A stretch of 64,000 nt of DNA, taken from an uncultured bacterium. Lineage in GTDB: Bacteria; Verrucomicrobiota; Lentisphaeria; Victivallales; UBA1829. The notes beneath the pieces are model-generated. The model was given only the letters and a program-made list of their open reading frames with translations. It made no database searches and was not told the origin of the DNA. The position numbers and the translations under genes are program-made. Positions 18,114 through 27,502 of this stretch are shown here, one piece after another; the first letter of the stretch is position 1; every line of letters begins with the position of its first letter. The stretch is taken from NCBI GenBank assembly GCA_900548385.1, contig URKJ01000024.1, positions 1 through 64,000 on the forward strand. Direction: 5' to 3'.

Positions 18114-18127
18114 TGAAACCGGTTTCA
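18114..18127. promoter_or_regulatory. LacI-type operator upstream of the GH78-like gene
   Basis: TGAAACCGGTTTCA is a perfect 14-bp palindrome with central CG, of the form bound by LacI/GalR-family repressors. It ends 10 bases before the start codon, beside the ribosome site. The repressor is not adjacent. Confidence 0.65.
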
Positions 18128-18246
18128 AAAATTCCGGCAGTTCATATTCAAACAGTAAAGAATCCTGCACACGTTAAAAACATAACAGGATTTTCCAAAA
18201 AAGCAAACGGAATTCCGGTTTTCACGCTCTTTCCAACCGCGCCGTC

Positions 18247-18275
18247 TTGCAATCGGCGGAACAAGCCTGTATATT
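18247..18275 (+). promoter_or_regulatory. Promoter of the membrane glycosyltransferase gene
   Basis: TTGCAA (18247-18252), 17 bases, TATATT (18270-18275), followed by ACCGGA; 19 bases before the ATG. Confidence 0.7.
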
Positions 18276-18294
18276 ACCGGAAAGGAAAAATGAG

Positions 18295-19269
18295 ATGAAC
18301 AATACCCCTCCCGGCAAACTGTATCTGGTCGTTCCCTGCTACAATGAGGAACTGATCCTGCGCGACAGCATATCCCGGCTTCTGGAAAAGCTGCGGGAGC
18401 TGATCCGTCAGGAACTGGCGGCGCCGCAAAGCGGCATTCTGCTGGTGGATGACGGCTCCGGTGACCGGACCTGGGAAATCATCCGCGAACTCCATGCGGC
18501 ACACCCCGAAGTAACCGGACTCCGTCTCACCGCAAACCGGGGGCATCAGGCGGCTCTGCTCTGCGGACTGCTGTATGCCGGAAAACACGCGGACGCCGTC
18601 GTCTCTCTGGATGCCGATCTTCAGGACGATATCAACGTACTCAACCGCTTTCTGGAGGAATACCGCAACGGAAACGACATTGTCTACGGAGTACGCGCAG
18701 ACCGCAGTTCCGATACGCTGTTCAAACGCGCGTCCGCCGGAGCGTTCTACCGTCTGATGACACTTCTCGGCGTGCGGAGCATCTGCAACCACGCCGATTA
18801 CCGCCTGATGAGCAGCCGCGCCATCGACGCTCTTGCGGAGTACAAAGAAGTGAACCTTTATCTGCGCGGACTCGTCCCCCTGCTCGGCTTCCGTCAGTCC
18901 GTGGTATTCTATCAGCGTCAACGGACGACGCGTCCGTCGCACTATCCTCTTGCAAAAATGTGTCTGCTTGCATGGGACGGCATAACATCGTTCAGCGTGC
19001 GCCCGATCCGCCTGATCACGCTGTTGGGAATCCTGACGCTTCTGCTTGGCGGAATTCTGCTTCTGCGAATCCTTTACGTCAAATTTTTCGGTTACACGGT
19101 AGACGGCTGGACTTCTCTTGTGCTGGTGATCCTGCTGTTCGGCGGAGTCCAGCTGCTCTCAATCGGCGTGATCGGCGAGTATATTGCCAAAACCTATATG
19201 GAAGTCAAGGCGCGTCCGCGTTTCCGTATTCAGGAAATTCTGGAAAAACAGGGACGTCAGGACAGCTGA
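18295..19269 (+). CDS. Membrane-anchored polyprenyl-phosphate-type glycosyltransferase (GT2, DPM1-like)
   Basis: A 324-residue protein with a GT2 catalytic domain (VVPCYNEELIL, VDDGSGDRTWEI, NRGHQAALLCGL, SLDADLQDD) and two C-terminal membrane helices (about 240-265 and 275-300, ending IGVIGEYIAKTYMEVKARPRF). This layout is that of bactoprenol/dolichol phosphate glucosyl- or mannosyltransferases such as GtrB/YfdH. It probably loads a sugar onto a lipid carrier for surface glycan modification. ATG 18295 is chosen over an in-frame TTG at 18247, which is in the promoter. Confidence 0.9.
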   Translation: MNNTPPGKLYLVVPCYNEELILRDSISRLLEKLRELIRQELAAPQSGILLVDDGSGDRTWEIIRELHAAHPEVTGLRLTANRGHQAALLCGLLYAGKHADAVVSLDADLQDDINVLNRFLEEYRNGNDIVYGVRADRSSDTLFKRASAGAFYRLMTLLGVRSICNHADYRLMSSRAIDALAEYKEVNLYLRGLVPLLGFRQSVVFYQRQRTTRPSHYPLAKMCLLAWDGITSFSVRPIRLITLLGILTLLLGGILLLRILYVKFFGYTVDGWTSLVLVILLFGGVQLLSIGVIGEYIAKTYMEVKARPRFRIQEILEKQGRQDS

Positions 19270-19454
19270 TCTCCCCGTCCTCCGAATCTCATTTTTCCGC
19301 ACCGTCCCGGACAGAGCCGGCTGTTTCCGGAGATTTTTATTGCCGATTGTCAGAAACAAAGCAGACGCTCTCCTCCATTTTCCGCTCCGGATTCAATACA
19401 GAAAACCGGTATCGAATTCCGGTCGCGGATCCGGCATCTTCGCAGACGGAAGTG

Positions 19455-19494
19455 CGGTCCGCCAAATCATAAAGGCGGTCCGGCTCTTTCTTTT
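19455..19494 (+). terminator. Possible terminator
   Basis: An 8-pair stem with one T-T mismatch (CGGTCCGCC / GGCGGTCCG), 10-base loop, T-rich tail. The rest of 19270-19541 holds nothing I can assign. Confidence 0.45.
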
Positions 19495-19541
19495 GCCGCG
19501 AACAAAAAAAATTATTTTCGTACTTTTTTCCAAACAGGGGG

Positions 19542-19570
19542 TTGACAAAAAACGGAAAATATTGTATAAT
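19542..19570 (+). promoter_or_regulatory. Consensus sigma-70 promoter of hydrolase-pseudopilin module
   Basis: TTGACA (19542-19547), 17 bases, TATAAT (19565-19570): a perfect match. The flanks GTTGACAAAAAACGG closely resemble the promoter at 57382. Confidence 0.9.
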
Positions 19571-19623
19571 ATAATCAAATGCCTAATATTGTTAATTCAT
19601 TATCAAAACCAGGGAGAACGTGT

Positions 19624-22600
19624 ATGAAACGGAAAATGTCGGTCTGTCTGTTTGCCGGAATGATTGGTTTCAGCCTGCATGCCGGAACAATTTTTCAACC
19701 GGAATGGACCACCAAGGCAGATCTCAAAACATGGAAGTGGAATGCGGCAGAAATAGCCCGGCTCCTTCCCGGCGGGATTCTGGAACTGCATCTTGATCAA
19801 CCGGCCCAAAAACATGTCCACGGCATTTCCCATGTCATCGACGCCGCAAAGATCGCCGGGAAACGCATCACGATCTCCGCGGAAGTCAAACGCGACATCA
19901 AGGTCTATCAGAAGTGGCAGGGCGGAAAACTCATGCTGTCCGTCAAATATGCAAACGGGAAATATGACTATTTCGGGTTCTATATGGAACCGGGGATTTT
20001 CGACTGGAAAAAACTGGTCAGATCCTTTGATATTCCGCAGGATATTATTTCAGCATCGCTCTTCCTCGGCCTTCAAGGCGCGACCGGGACCATTCAGTAC
20101 CGCAATCTGAAACTGGAAACGGGCGATACCGTACTCGATCTCTCCAAAAACGTCAACATGGGCTATGCCGATCCGGTCGCAAACGATGGAAAAGGCGGAT
20201 GGTCCGATCAGGGTCCGGATAACGACGGTTCCAAATTCCGTTGGAAACAGACGACTGTCGCAAACGTGCCGTTCCGTCTGCTTGATCCGGCGAAAAACGG
20301 CGGAAAGGCGGTCATGACTTTCGCCAACAAGCGTCTTCCCACAGGAATCGAATCGACCGGCCTTGATCTCTCCGGCGGCGGCAGCACCGCAAACTGGTTC
20401 TATCTGCTTCATACTCTCACGTTTCCGGATTCCTACGCCCCGGTCGGACAGATCGAGATCGCCGGAAGCAAAGGCGCACAAACGTTGAAAATCGTCAACG
20501 GCCGTGACATCGCAAACTGGTGGATGCCGTCCAGAAAGCCGAACGCATTCCCCGCTCTGCTTTGGACAAACGGCGGCGGCAATCAGGTCGGCGTCTATCT
20601 TTCCCGGTTCAAGCTGAACGATCTCGGCACGATCCGCAGCGTCACGTTCCGCAAGGAGACCGGTTCCACGGCAAACTGGATCGTCATCGCGGCGACGCTT
20701 TCCGAAAAGAAATACGACCTGCCCGAAAACGAGCGCTTCGCCCCCGTCGCCGGAAAAGAATGGAAAGTGCTGCCCCTGCCGCAGAAAGGCGGAGTGATCG
20801 CCGGTTCCGCTCTTGACATCAGCTTTCTCAACGATGGAAAACCGACCGGAACTTACGGACGGGTCATCATCAACAAAGACGGACATTTTGCATTTGAAAA
20901 GGCTCCGGACCGTCCGGTCCGTTTCATCGCCTCAGCGGAAGCCGCCGCCTCGTTCCGCGGACACTGGACCGCGCGCCCGCAATTCGACACCAAAGAAAAA
21001 ACCCGTGAATATGTCCGTCAGCTCCGCATGGCGGGCTACAATATGATCCGCATTCATTTTCTGGATGAACTTCTGCTGATGAAAGCGGAAAAGGATCTGG
21101 ATTTCAATTCCAAAATCCTTGACAACTTCTGTTATCTCCTTGCCGAGTGCGGTAAGAACGGCATCTATATCAATATCGACGCCATGACAAGCCGGCTTGG
21201 ATACTCCAAAGGAAAACGCTGGGGCTGGAGCGGGAGCCCCGCAACTCCCGGCGACTTCAAATTTGCGATCTATTACAGCGAACGCGTACGCAGAAATTGG
21301 AAAGACGGCGTACGCAAACTCTTCACATATGTGAACCCTTACACAGGCAAACGGATGATCGACGATCCGACCATCGCAATGGTCGTCGGTTACAACGAAC
21401 AGGAATTTGCGCTCTCGCCCGGTTTCCGCGACACCTACGCTCCGCTGCTTCCGCAATGGAAAGCGTTTCTGAAACAGAAATACGGCACGCCGCAGGCGCT
21501 CGCAAACGCCTGGAAAGGAGCATACGGCGCGCCTGCCTCTTTCGATCGGCTTGCCATCTTCGGAAAAGATGATGTTTTCCGCACCGATGCATACGGAACC
21601 GACATCAACCGTTTCCTCGAAAAACTGGAAAACGACATCTTCCATTTCTACAAAAACTCTCTGCGCGAAATCGGTTACAAGGGTCCTGTTTCCGCAATGA
21701 ACATGGGCAAAACATTCCGCAATGCGGTTTCCCGGCGCGATTACGACTTCATCTCCATGAACAGCTATCACGCCCATCCGAACGGCTATGCAAGCAATAA
21801 GAACGGCGGCTCCGGTTCGATTGAACAGGGCAGTTCCATCGGCAATGCGGCTAACATCATCCGCGGCTTCATCAGTATGCGCCGCTACCTGGCGCCCTAT
21901 GTCATCACCGAACACCTCCATGTGTTCTGGAACCGCTACCGTTACGAACAGGCGTTTGTCACCGGGGCCTATTCCGCCTATCAGGACATCGACGGACTGA
22001 CCGGATTCGGCAGCGGGCTCACGGTCAACGATTATTCCCCGATGTTACCGTTCCTCATCAACAACGACCCGATCGCCAAATCACAGGAACTGCTCACCGC
22101 ACTCCTCTTCCGCCGCCGTGACGTATCCCCCGGAAAGTCGCTGATCCGCCTGACGCTCTCCTCCGACGAAATCCTGAAGGGCGCTTCCTGCGACGCACTC
22201 TCCACCGCACAGGGAAAACTGATCCTCACCAGCCGTTTCGCCTATACCTGCGACACCAAACTGCCGCTGAAAAAAAATGAAACGATTCTCGGACGCAGCG
22301 GTTCCTCCGGACTCGTCCTTGATGCGTGGTACACCAACATCGCCGACACCAAAGACACCTCGTTCGATCTCGATTCCTACCTGAACAGCTTGCGGAGCAA
22401 AGGCGCCCTGCCGGAAAACAACCGTTCCAGCGACGCAAAAGGAATCTTTGAAACCGATACCGGAGAACTGCGGATGGATATTCCCCGCAACTATATGCAG
22501 ATCGACACGCCGCGTCTTCAGGGCGTCTGCGCGGAAGCGGGAACCAAAGCGAAACTCCGCGATTTCGAGGTGCGGAACATGACGACGCGCGGCAACGTTG

Positions 22601-22941
22601 CGCTGATCTCAATCGACGGAACCAGACCGATCCGGGATGCAAAACGCCTGCTGCTGGTCCTTGCGACCAACGCGCTGAACAGCAACATGCTTTTTGAAGA
22701 TAAGGAAATGCGCTTCATGCTGAAAGGCGGAAAAATGCCGATCCTGCTTCAAACAGGCAGATTCGAGGTTGCATTCCGGAACGGAAGCGCGGTAAAAATG
22801 AAAGCGTACGCGCTCCGGATGAACGGGGAACGCCTTGCGGAACTCCCCCTGAAACGGAACGGAAGCGAACTCGTGCTTTCCGTGGACACCGCCGCGCTTC
22901 CCGCCGGGCCTGCGATCTATTACGAACTCACAGCAAACTGA
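19624..22941 (+). CDS. Large secreted glycoside hydrolase (clan GH-A-like)
   Basis: A 1105-residue exported protein. Residues 1-20 form a signal peptide (MKRKMSVCLFAGMIGFSLHA). Residues about 25-400 are beta-sandwich modules, probably carbohydrate-binding (VLDLSKNVNMGYADPVANDG). From about 440 a TIM-barrel begins (RMAGYNMIRIHFLD). Glu592 in GYNEQEF and Glu763 in ITEHLHVFWNRY are candidates for acid/base and nucleophile. The end is beta-rich. The family is not certain; GH5/GH42-like multidomain hydrolases are closest. ATG 19624 follows GGGAG. The pseudopilin gene begins 16 bases after it. Confidence 0.72.
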   Translation: MKRKMSVCLFAGMIGFSLHAGTIFQPEWTTKADLKTWKWNAAEIARLLPGGILELHLDQPAQKHVHGISHVIDAAKIAGKRITISAEVKRDIKVYQKWQGGKLMLSVKYANGKYDYFGFYMEPGIFDWKKLVRSFDIPQDIISASLFLGLQGATGTIQYRNLKLETGDTVLDLSKNVNMGYADPVANDGKGGWSDQGPDNDGSKFRWKQTTVANVPFRLLDPAKNGGKAVMTFANKRLPTGIESTGLDLSGGGSTANWFYLLHTLTFPDSYAPVGQIEIAGSKGAQTLKIVNGRDIANWWMPSRKPNAFPALLWTNGGGNQVGVYLSRFKLNDLGTIRSVTFRKETGSTANWIVIAATLSEKKYDLPENERFAPVAGKEWKVLPLPQKGGVIAGSALDISFLNDGKPTGTYGRVIINKDGHFAFEKAPDRPVRFIASAEAAASFRGHWTARPQFDTKEKTREYVRQLRMAGYNMIRIHFLDELLLMKAEKDLDFNSKILDNFCYLLAECGKNGIYINIDAMTSRLGYSKGKRWGWSGSPATPGDFKFAIYYSERVRRNWKDGVRKLFTYVNPYTGKRMIDDPTIAMVVGYNEQEFALSPGFRDTYAPLLPQWKAFLKQKYGTPQALANAWKGAYGAPASFDRLAIFGKDDVFRTDAYGTDINRFLEKLENDIFHFYKNSLREIGYKGPVSAMNMGKTFRNAVSRRDYDFISMNSYHAHPNGYASNKNGGSGSIEQGSSIGNAANIIRGFISMRRYLAPYVITEHLHVFWNRYRYEQAFVTGAYSAYQDIDGLTGFGSGLTVNDYSPMLPFLINNDPIAKSQELLTALLFRRRDVSPGKSLIRLTLSSDEILKGASCDALSTAQGKLILTSRFAYTCDTKLPLKKNETILGRSGSSGLVLDAWYTNIADTKDTSFDLDSYLNSLRSKGALPENNRSSDAKGIFETDTGELRMDIPRNYMQIDTPRLQGVCAEAGTKAKLRDFEVRNMTTRGNVALISIDGTRPIRDAKRLLLVLATNALNSNMLFEDKEMRFMLKGGKMPILLQTGRFEVAFRNGSAVKMKAYALRMNGERLAELPLKRNGSELVLSVDTAALPAGPAIYYELTAN

Positions 22942-22957
22942 AAACAGGAGAATGGTC

Positions 22958-23707
22958 ATGACGATCCGAACCCGAAAAACGCCGTTTACCCTTGTGGAGC
23001 TCCTCGTGGTAATTTCCATCATCGCCATCCTCACCGCCCTGCTCCTGCCCGCTCTGGGCAAGGCGCGGGATACGGCAATGCAGATGAAATGTCTCTCCGC
23101 CATGAAGCAGATGGGGCTCGCAATGGCAAACTATGCAAACGACACCGACGGGATCAACGCTCCGTTTCAATACCCGAACACCGGCACGACATGGGCCGGC
23201 AATCAGGCATATGTCGACTATCTGGGAATCAAATACTATGTATATAATCTCAGCGACTGGGATAAAAACTTCATTTGTCCGAAAGCCACACGCCTCTGGG
23301 AGATGAGCAACCCGAACCTCGTAAGCAAGTTCCGCGGAGCTTCTTATACATACGGCATGACCTTCTGGGGCACAACGAATCTTCCGGGGATAACCGCCTC
23401 CAACGCCTGGGACAGAGAGAAGGTCACCTATCTTTCCAAAGTCAAATCTCCCTCCTCGCGATTTCTCTTTGATGAACGGACCAACGATGGACAGGCGATT
23501 CATGTCTCCGGCAGTAACAATCTGCAGGATCCCGCAATCTCCGGCGGATGGTGGGAAAAAGGCAACGACTCCACTTTGAAAGCCGCTGCCTACCGGCACG
23601 GCGGAGGAATGACGATCAACACGGTCTATCTGGACGGGCATGGCGCCAATCACGGATACAAACACATGGCGGCAGGAAACAACGACCGCTGGCAGCCGTA
23701 TAAATAA
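22958..23707 (+). CDS. Pseudopilin-like protein with H-X9-DG-like ending
   Basis: A 249-residue protein with a type IV prepilin/type II pseudopilin N terminus: short basic leader, then FTLVELLVVISIIAILTALLLPAL, cleaved and methylated before Phe by prepilin peptidase. The middle is a soluble globular part; the end has RHGGGMTINTVYLDGHG, a variant of the H-X9-DG signature. Large families of these occur in Planctomycetes-Verrucomicrobia-Lentisphaerae genomes. AGGAG at 22946-22950 favours ATG 22958 over 22952. It is cotranscribed with the secreted hydrolase, suggesting a partner role in export or surface display. Confidence 0.88.
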   Translation: MTIRTRKTPFTLVELLVVISIIAILTALLLPALGKARDTAMQMKCLSAMKQMGLAMANYANDTDGINAPFQYPNTGTTWAGNQAYVDYLGIKYYVYNLSDWDKNFICPKATRLWEMSNPNLVSKFRGASYTYGMTFWGTTNLPGITASNAWDREKVTYLSKVKSPSSRFLFDERTNDGQAIHVSGSNNLQDPAISGGWWEKGNDSTLKAAAYRHGGGMTINTVYLDGHGANHGYKHMAAGNNDRWQPYK

Positions 23708-23727
23708 CACGGGAAACAAAACGGCAG

Positions 23728-23761
23728 GCGTGCGGAACCGTACCCGGTCCCGCGCGCTTTT
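23728..23761 (+). terminator. Terminator after the pseudopilin gene
   Basis: A 13-pair stem with one G-T and one mismatch, loop TACC, then TTTT. It closes the hydrolase-pseudopilin operon. Confidence 0.7.
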
Positions 23762-23880
23762 CCATTTACGGAAAATCAAATCATATTCAACCCCGACACT
23801 TTCCCGCCTCATTATCCGTCATCCCCGATGAACTTTCACAAAAAATATCATAAAGTTACACCGTGCGCAATTTTTTAATG

Positions 23881-23909
23881 TTGCATTTTCCTCCATCCCG
23901 TGCTATAAT
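23881..23909 (+). promoter_or_regulatory. Strong promoter of a putative structured RNA
   Basis: TTGCAT (23881-23886), 17 bases, TATAAT (23904-23909). The nearest well-supported coding start is 450 bases away. Confidence 0.75.
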
Positions 23910-23915
23910 ATATAG

Positions 23916-24105
23916 TAGAGACTAAGTATGCAGAAATTTCACAGCAGAATGCAGGGAAATCGGCTGTTTTACCTAACAGAGGGGTCCGGTCATGAACTGT
24001 TCCATAGCCGAAAGTAACAGAATGCCGTGCGATACGGCAGGGGCTGTTATGCCGTTGTTTCCGGAACTCTCAACCGCTTCCCGTGCCAATGGGAAACCTG
24101 CCCTG
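23916..24105 (+). ncRNA. Candidate structured RNA, about 190 nt
   Basis: Sequence pairing seen by eye: closing CAGGG (23952-23956) with CCCTG (24101-24105); an 11-position helix with 10 pairs between 23979-23989 and 24061-24071; an apical stem TAACAG (24015-24020) / CTGTTA (24044-24049) enclosing TGCCGT (24023-24028) / ACGGCA (24034-24039). A strong promoter precedes it. The long rod with internal bubbles and the length recall 6S RNA, but I cannot confirm identity. A Shine-Dalgarno-like GAGGGG before ATG 23992 offers a competing reading as mRNA. Confidence 0.4.
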
Positions 24106-24186
<81 letters not shown>

Positions 24187-24358
24187 CTAACCGTCCGAAA
24201 TCTTTTCGGTCAGACTTCCTCATCTTATCCGTTGTCATCCAGCACAGGGGTTCTGTGTCTTGATAATACCGTCTATTTAAAAGCTTTTGCCACGAAGTCC
24301 AGCAATGGATTATCGCGGCGTTTTTATTTATCACAAACGAACAATGGGAGACACTATT

Positions 24359-25396
24359 ATGGCTATTGTTGATCTTGTTAAAATGGATGTTGCATCTGAT
24401 GATTTTGTTGTTCAGAAGTTCAATTCAGAACAACAATGGGAATTGCGATTAGGATCACAACTGGTCGTAAATGAGGGACAAGAAGCTATTTTGGTCAAAG
24501 GCGGTATTGCTTTAGATGTTTTTACTCCAGGAACTCACACATTAGTCACGGGAAATATTCCCTTTTTGAGAAAAATCACCAATTCGCTTTTTGACGAGAA
24601 AACCCCATTTACGGCAGAAGTATGGTTCATAAATAAAACGGTTAAAAGAAATTTAAAATGGGGAACACCGCAACGCATTCCCTTATTTGATCCACAACTA
24701 AATTTTCCAATAAATATCGGAGCCTTTGGACAGTGGGGATTTCGGGTGGAAAATTCAAGAAGCTTTGTGACCCAAATTGTCGGTGCGCAACTGGGTGCTA
24801 ATAGTAAGAAGATTTATGAATATTTCATTGGGGAAATAACTGAAAAAACAAGTCAAACAATTAGTATCTTTATTGAAAATGGATTGTCTATTTTTCAAAT
24901 CAATACCAAACTTGCAGATATTTCGCATTCCGTGACAAATGAAATTATTGATGAATTTTCACGCTTTGGGATTGAGCTTGTTAATTTTAACATCAGTAAT
25001 ATTAGCATTCTTCCTGATGAAATGAAAAAAATTCAGGATGTAATGTCTAAAAAGATGGAAATGCAGCTGCTGGGAAGTGTTCCAGTCGGGCAAGGTTATG
25101 TCACCGCAAAAAGTTTTGAAGTAATGAAAGGCGCCGCCCAAAACCAAGGAGCGCCTGGCGCGTTAATGGGCGCAGGAGCTGGATTAGGGTTAGGAATGGG
25201 AGCTGGGGTTCCTTTGGGACAACAGGTGGCTCAAGTAGTTCAACCGGCGGTCTCCGGTATGAATAACGCTTCTGCCATTCCTTCAAATGAAGATCCCGTT
25301 GCTAAGTTGTCATATTTAAAAAAACTCTTTGAGGATGGAATCCTAACACAAGAAGAATATTCTGCAAAACGAACTGCTATTATTGAGAAATTGTGA
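24359..25396 (+). CDS. SPFH/band-7 domain protein with C-terminal SHOCT domain
   Basis: A 345-residue protein. Residues about 15-235 match the stomatin/prohibitin-like family of the YdjI/COG4260 type (SEQQWELRLGSQLVVNEGQEAILVKGG, FGQWGFRVENSRSFV, NEIIDEFSRFGIELVNFNISNI). A Gly/Ala-rich linker (about 260-290) follows, then SHOCT (SYLKKLFEDGILTQEEYSAKR, 313-340). There is no N-terminal membrane helix. In Bacillus the relative acts with small membrane and zinc-ribbon partners in envelope stress. GGGAG precedes ATG 24359. It is markedly AT-rich compared with flanking genes and is the first gene of the island operon. Confidence 0.88.
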   Translation: MAIVDLVKMDVASDDFVVQKFNSEQQWELRLGSQLVVNEGQEAILVKGGIALDVFTPGTHTLVTGNIPFLRKITNSLFDEKTPFTAEVWFINKTVKRNLKWGTPQRIPLFDPQLNFPINIGAFGQWGFRVENSRSFVTQIVGAQLGANSKKIYEYFIGEITEKTSQTISIFIENGLSIFQINTKLADISHSVTNEIIDEFSRFGIELVNFNISNISILPDEMKKIQDVMSKKMEMQLLGSVPVGQGYVTAKSFEVMKGAAQNQGAPGALMGAGAGLGLGMGAGVPLGQQVAQVVQPAVSGMNNASAIPSNEDPVAKLSYLKKLFEDGILTQEEYSAKRTAIIEKL

Positions 25397-25407
25397 GGAG
25401 CGCTACC

Positions 25408-26166
25408 ATGTTAGAAGAAAAACAGATAGGAATAAACCATAAAAGACAACAGATATTAATTTTCTTATTGTATCCCGTCTGCCTGTTTGCATTCATGGCA
25501 ATCGGATTCCTTCTTTTTTCAAAAAACGAACCCGTAGACTCCTTCTTACACAGATCTGAATTATTTTATATTCGACTGATATGGTTTGAGATTCTATTTT
25601 CAATCGGGTGGTTTGCTGGATTTATTGAACCCGTTCGAAATCTATTGAATCATCGGCAACAAATAGGAGGAGTTTTTTTAGCAATTGCTTCGTCCGTGCT
25701 TAATGCAACGGTGTTGTCAATTGTTGTCCTTTTTATAAGCATTTTCTTTCCAAGAAGCCGATTTTACGATAATCTACCAATCGTTCTTCAAATTTGTATT
25801 TATTTGTTTTGCATCATCAAGATTGTTTGTTTAAGATATGCGCAATCATTTCAGGTGGATGGACTAAATGTCGTTCCCTCAAATATCAAAAATCCAGAAC
25901 AACTTTTGGCAATGCTCACAATATGCGAACAGCAACCAATCATAATAGATAAATTTTCTGTAGCGGTAAAAAGGATAAGAGAAAAGATAAAGTATTCTTT
26001 ACCGAAAACAGGTAAAATTGCTTATTCTGACAGCTACAAGAATTTAGCATCACTTGTGGAAAAGTTTTATGACAATTTGATGGAAGGGAATTATGATGAT
26101 ATATCATCTGATTTGCTTCTTATTGAAAAAAATATAGTCTGTGTCATTGCAGACTGTAAAAAATAA
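25408..26166 (+). CDS. Membrane protein of the SPFH operon, unknown function
   Basis: A 252-residue protein with about four membrane helices in the N-terminal 150 residues (ILIFLLYPVCLFAFMAIGFLLF; IRLIWFEILFSIGWFAGF; VFLAIASSVLNATVLSIVVLFISIFF; IVLQICIYLFCIIKIVCL) and a helical soluble C-terminal part (about 165-252). ATG 25408 follows GAGGAG with 7 bases spacing; it begins 11 bases after the SPFH gene. I do not recognise the family. By position it could anchor the SPFH protein at the membrane. Confidence 0.75.
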   Translation: MLEEKQIGINHKRQQILIFLLYPVCLFAFMAIGFLLFSKNEPVDSFLHRSELFYIRLIWFEILFSIGWFAGFIEPVRNLLNHRQQIGGVFLAIASSVLNATVLSIVVLFISIFFPRSRFYDNLPIVLQICIYLFCIIKIVCLRYAQSFQVDGLNVVPSNIKNPEQLLAMLTICEQQPIIIDKFSVAVKRIREKIKYSLPKTGKIAYSDSYKNLASLVEKFYDNLMEGNYDDISSDLLLIEKNIVCVIADCKK

Positions 26167-26187
26167 TTTTTTAAGGAAACAGCAGAA

Positions 26188-26781
26188 ATGACAGCGGAAA
26201 TATCTCAAATGATTTGCCCCGGCTGTGGGGCCCCGGTCTCAATTTCTTCAAGAGAATGCGAGTTTTGCCATGGTCCTATCGTGATATCAACATTTAGAAG
26301 CGTTTATACTATGCCTATTGCAAATGTCAATAACTACATATCGGCATATAAAAAACGTCTTGCTACGACATCTAAAAGTCCTGAGCTAAATAATTCAATT
26401 GCCATGTGTTATCTTAAGTTGGGACTGTACGCAAAAGCATTACAAAGTTTTGAAATGGCAATATCTGAAAATATAGAAAATTCAGAAAGTTACTTTTATG
26501 CCGCAATATGCTTGCTAAATGGAAAAAAAGCTTTTCTGGCCAATCGCGGAACAATTGATAAAATAGAAGAATATATAAATGCCGCAATTATGATTGAGCC
26601 GAGAGGAATATTTTATTATTTCCTTGCATATATCAAATATGACTATTATTTCAGAAAGCATTTTAAAGTATCCCCTATGTATGGCGATCTTCTCAAAGAA
26701 GCCAATACTGCAGGATACAGAAAGGAGGATACGGAACTACTTTTCAGTATTTTGTCCGTAGATAAACCACCGGAATTCTAA
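26188..26781 (+). CDS. Zinc-ribbon protein with TPR-like repeats
   Basis: A 197-residue protein. The N terminus carries a zinc ribbon with Cys10, Cys13, Cys24 and Cys27 (ICPGCGAPVS, ECEFCHG). After a linker, helical TPR-like units follow (SPELNNSIAMCYLKLGLYAKALQSFEMAI, then SESYFYAAICLLNGKKAFL). There is no membrane helix. Zinc ribbons with repeats often act as adaptors. It is third in the operon, 21 bases after the membrane gene, with AAGGAAA upstream. Confidence 0.75.
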   Translation: MTAEISQMICPGCGAPVSISSRECEFCHGPIVISTFRSVYTMPIANVNNYISAYKKRLATTSKSPELNNSIAMCYLKLGLYAKALQSFEMAISENIENSESYFYAAICLLNGKKAFLANRGTIDKIEEYINAAIMIEPRGIFYYFLAYIKYDYYFRKHFKVSPMYGDLLKEANTAGYRKEDTELLFSILSVDKPPEF

Positions 26782-26827
26782 TTTTTTGAAATTACTCCCG
26801 AAACACACCCAACTAAAGGAGAAGAAA

Positions 26828-27493
26828 ATGGGAATGTTAAATGGAACCAAAGGTGCGCTTGAAGAAGCCAAGATCGAACGAAACAAAGAGCAGCAAAGAA
26901 TTTTCGAATACCTTACTGAAGAACCTCATGGTTGCTTCAAAAGGTGGATGACTGATGAAGAATTTGTAAAATTGATTGATGCAAAGCTTGAAGCACTCAA
27001 GCTCAAAGACAAGGCTCTGTCCAAGATTGGACTCGATATTGAAGAGGTTAACGAAATTGCCCCCGTCAATTTTGTGGATTTTGTTTTGGAGGACGCATAT
27101 GTCAAGAAGACAGAGTTCGGAGACTATGTAAGCAATTATATCCAGTCAACATGGCTTTTCTTTTCCTCAACGCAAGTGTATCTTTATACTTACACATTAT
27201 GGCTTGATCGTGATAAGAAAAAAGAAGACACACTGGAGTACTTTTATAAAGACATTACAGCGATGTCTACAAGCTCCAAGGAATCCAGAACTAAATCCGT
27301 GTTGTCGTACAAAAAAGGAGGGTGCCTTGGCGGCAAGAAAGTTTCTCTGGCCAATACAGAAATCATTGAAACGACAAAATTTCAACTGACAGTACCTGGC
27401 GATAAACTTTGGATTTCGATGAAAGGCTCAGAGCAAAACGAGGCTTGTGTTCAAGCCATGAAACAGAAACTTAGAGAAAAAAAGAACGCTTAA
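26828..27493 (+). CDS. PH-like domain protein of the SPFH operon, tentative
   Basis: A 221-residue protein: a charged helical N-terminal half (KGALEEAKIERNKEQQRIFEYL) and a C-terminal beta-rich domain (STWLFFSSTQVYLYTYTLWLD, TLEYFYKDITAMSTSS, KFQLTVPGDKLWISM, then a final helix). That strand pattern with an end helix suits a bacterial PH-like fold; this is inference. ATG 26828 is chosen because AAAGGAG lies 6 bases upstream. A strong terminator follows, closing the four-gene operon. Confidence 0.6.
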   Translation: MGMLNGTKGALEEAKIERNKEQQRIFEYLTEEPHGCFKRWMTDEEFVKLIDAKLEALKLKDKALSKIGLDIEEVNEIAPVNFVDFVLEDAYVKKTEFGDYVSNYIQSTWLFFSSTQVYLYTYTLWLDRDKKKEDTLEYFYKDITAMSTSSKESRTKSVLSYKKGGCLGGKKVSLANTEIIETTKFQLTVPGDKLWISMKGSEQNEACVQAMKQKLREKKNA

Positions 27494-27502
27494 CTTGTAT
27501 CT

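Noticed and set aside
22958..23707. Pseudopilin as part of a full type II secretion operon
   Set aside because: No GspD, E or F-like genes are near; it is paired with a hydrolase only.
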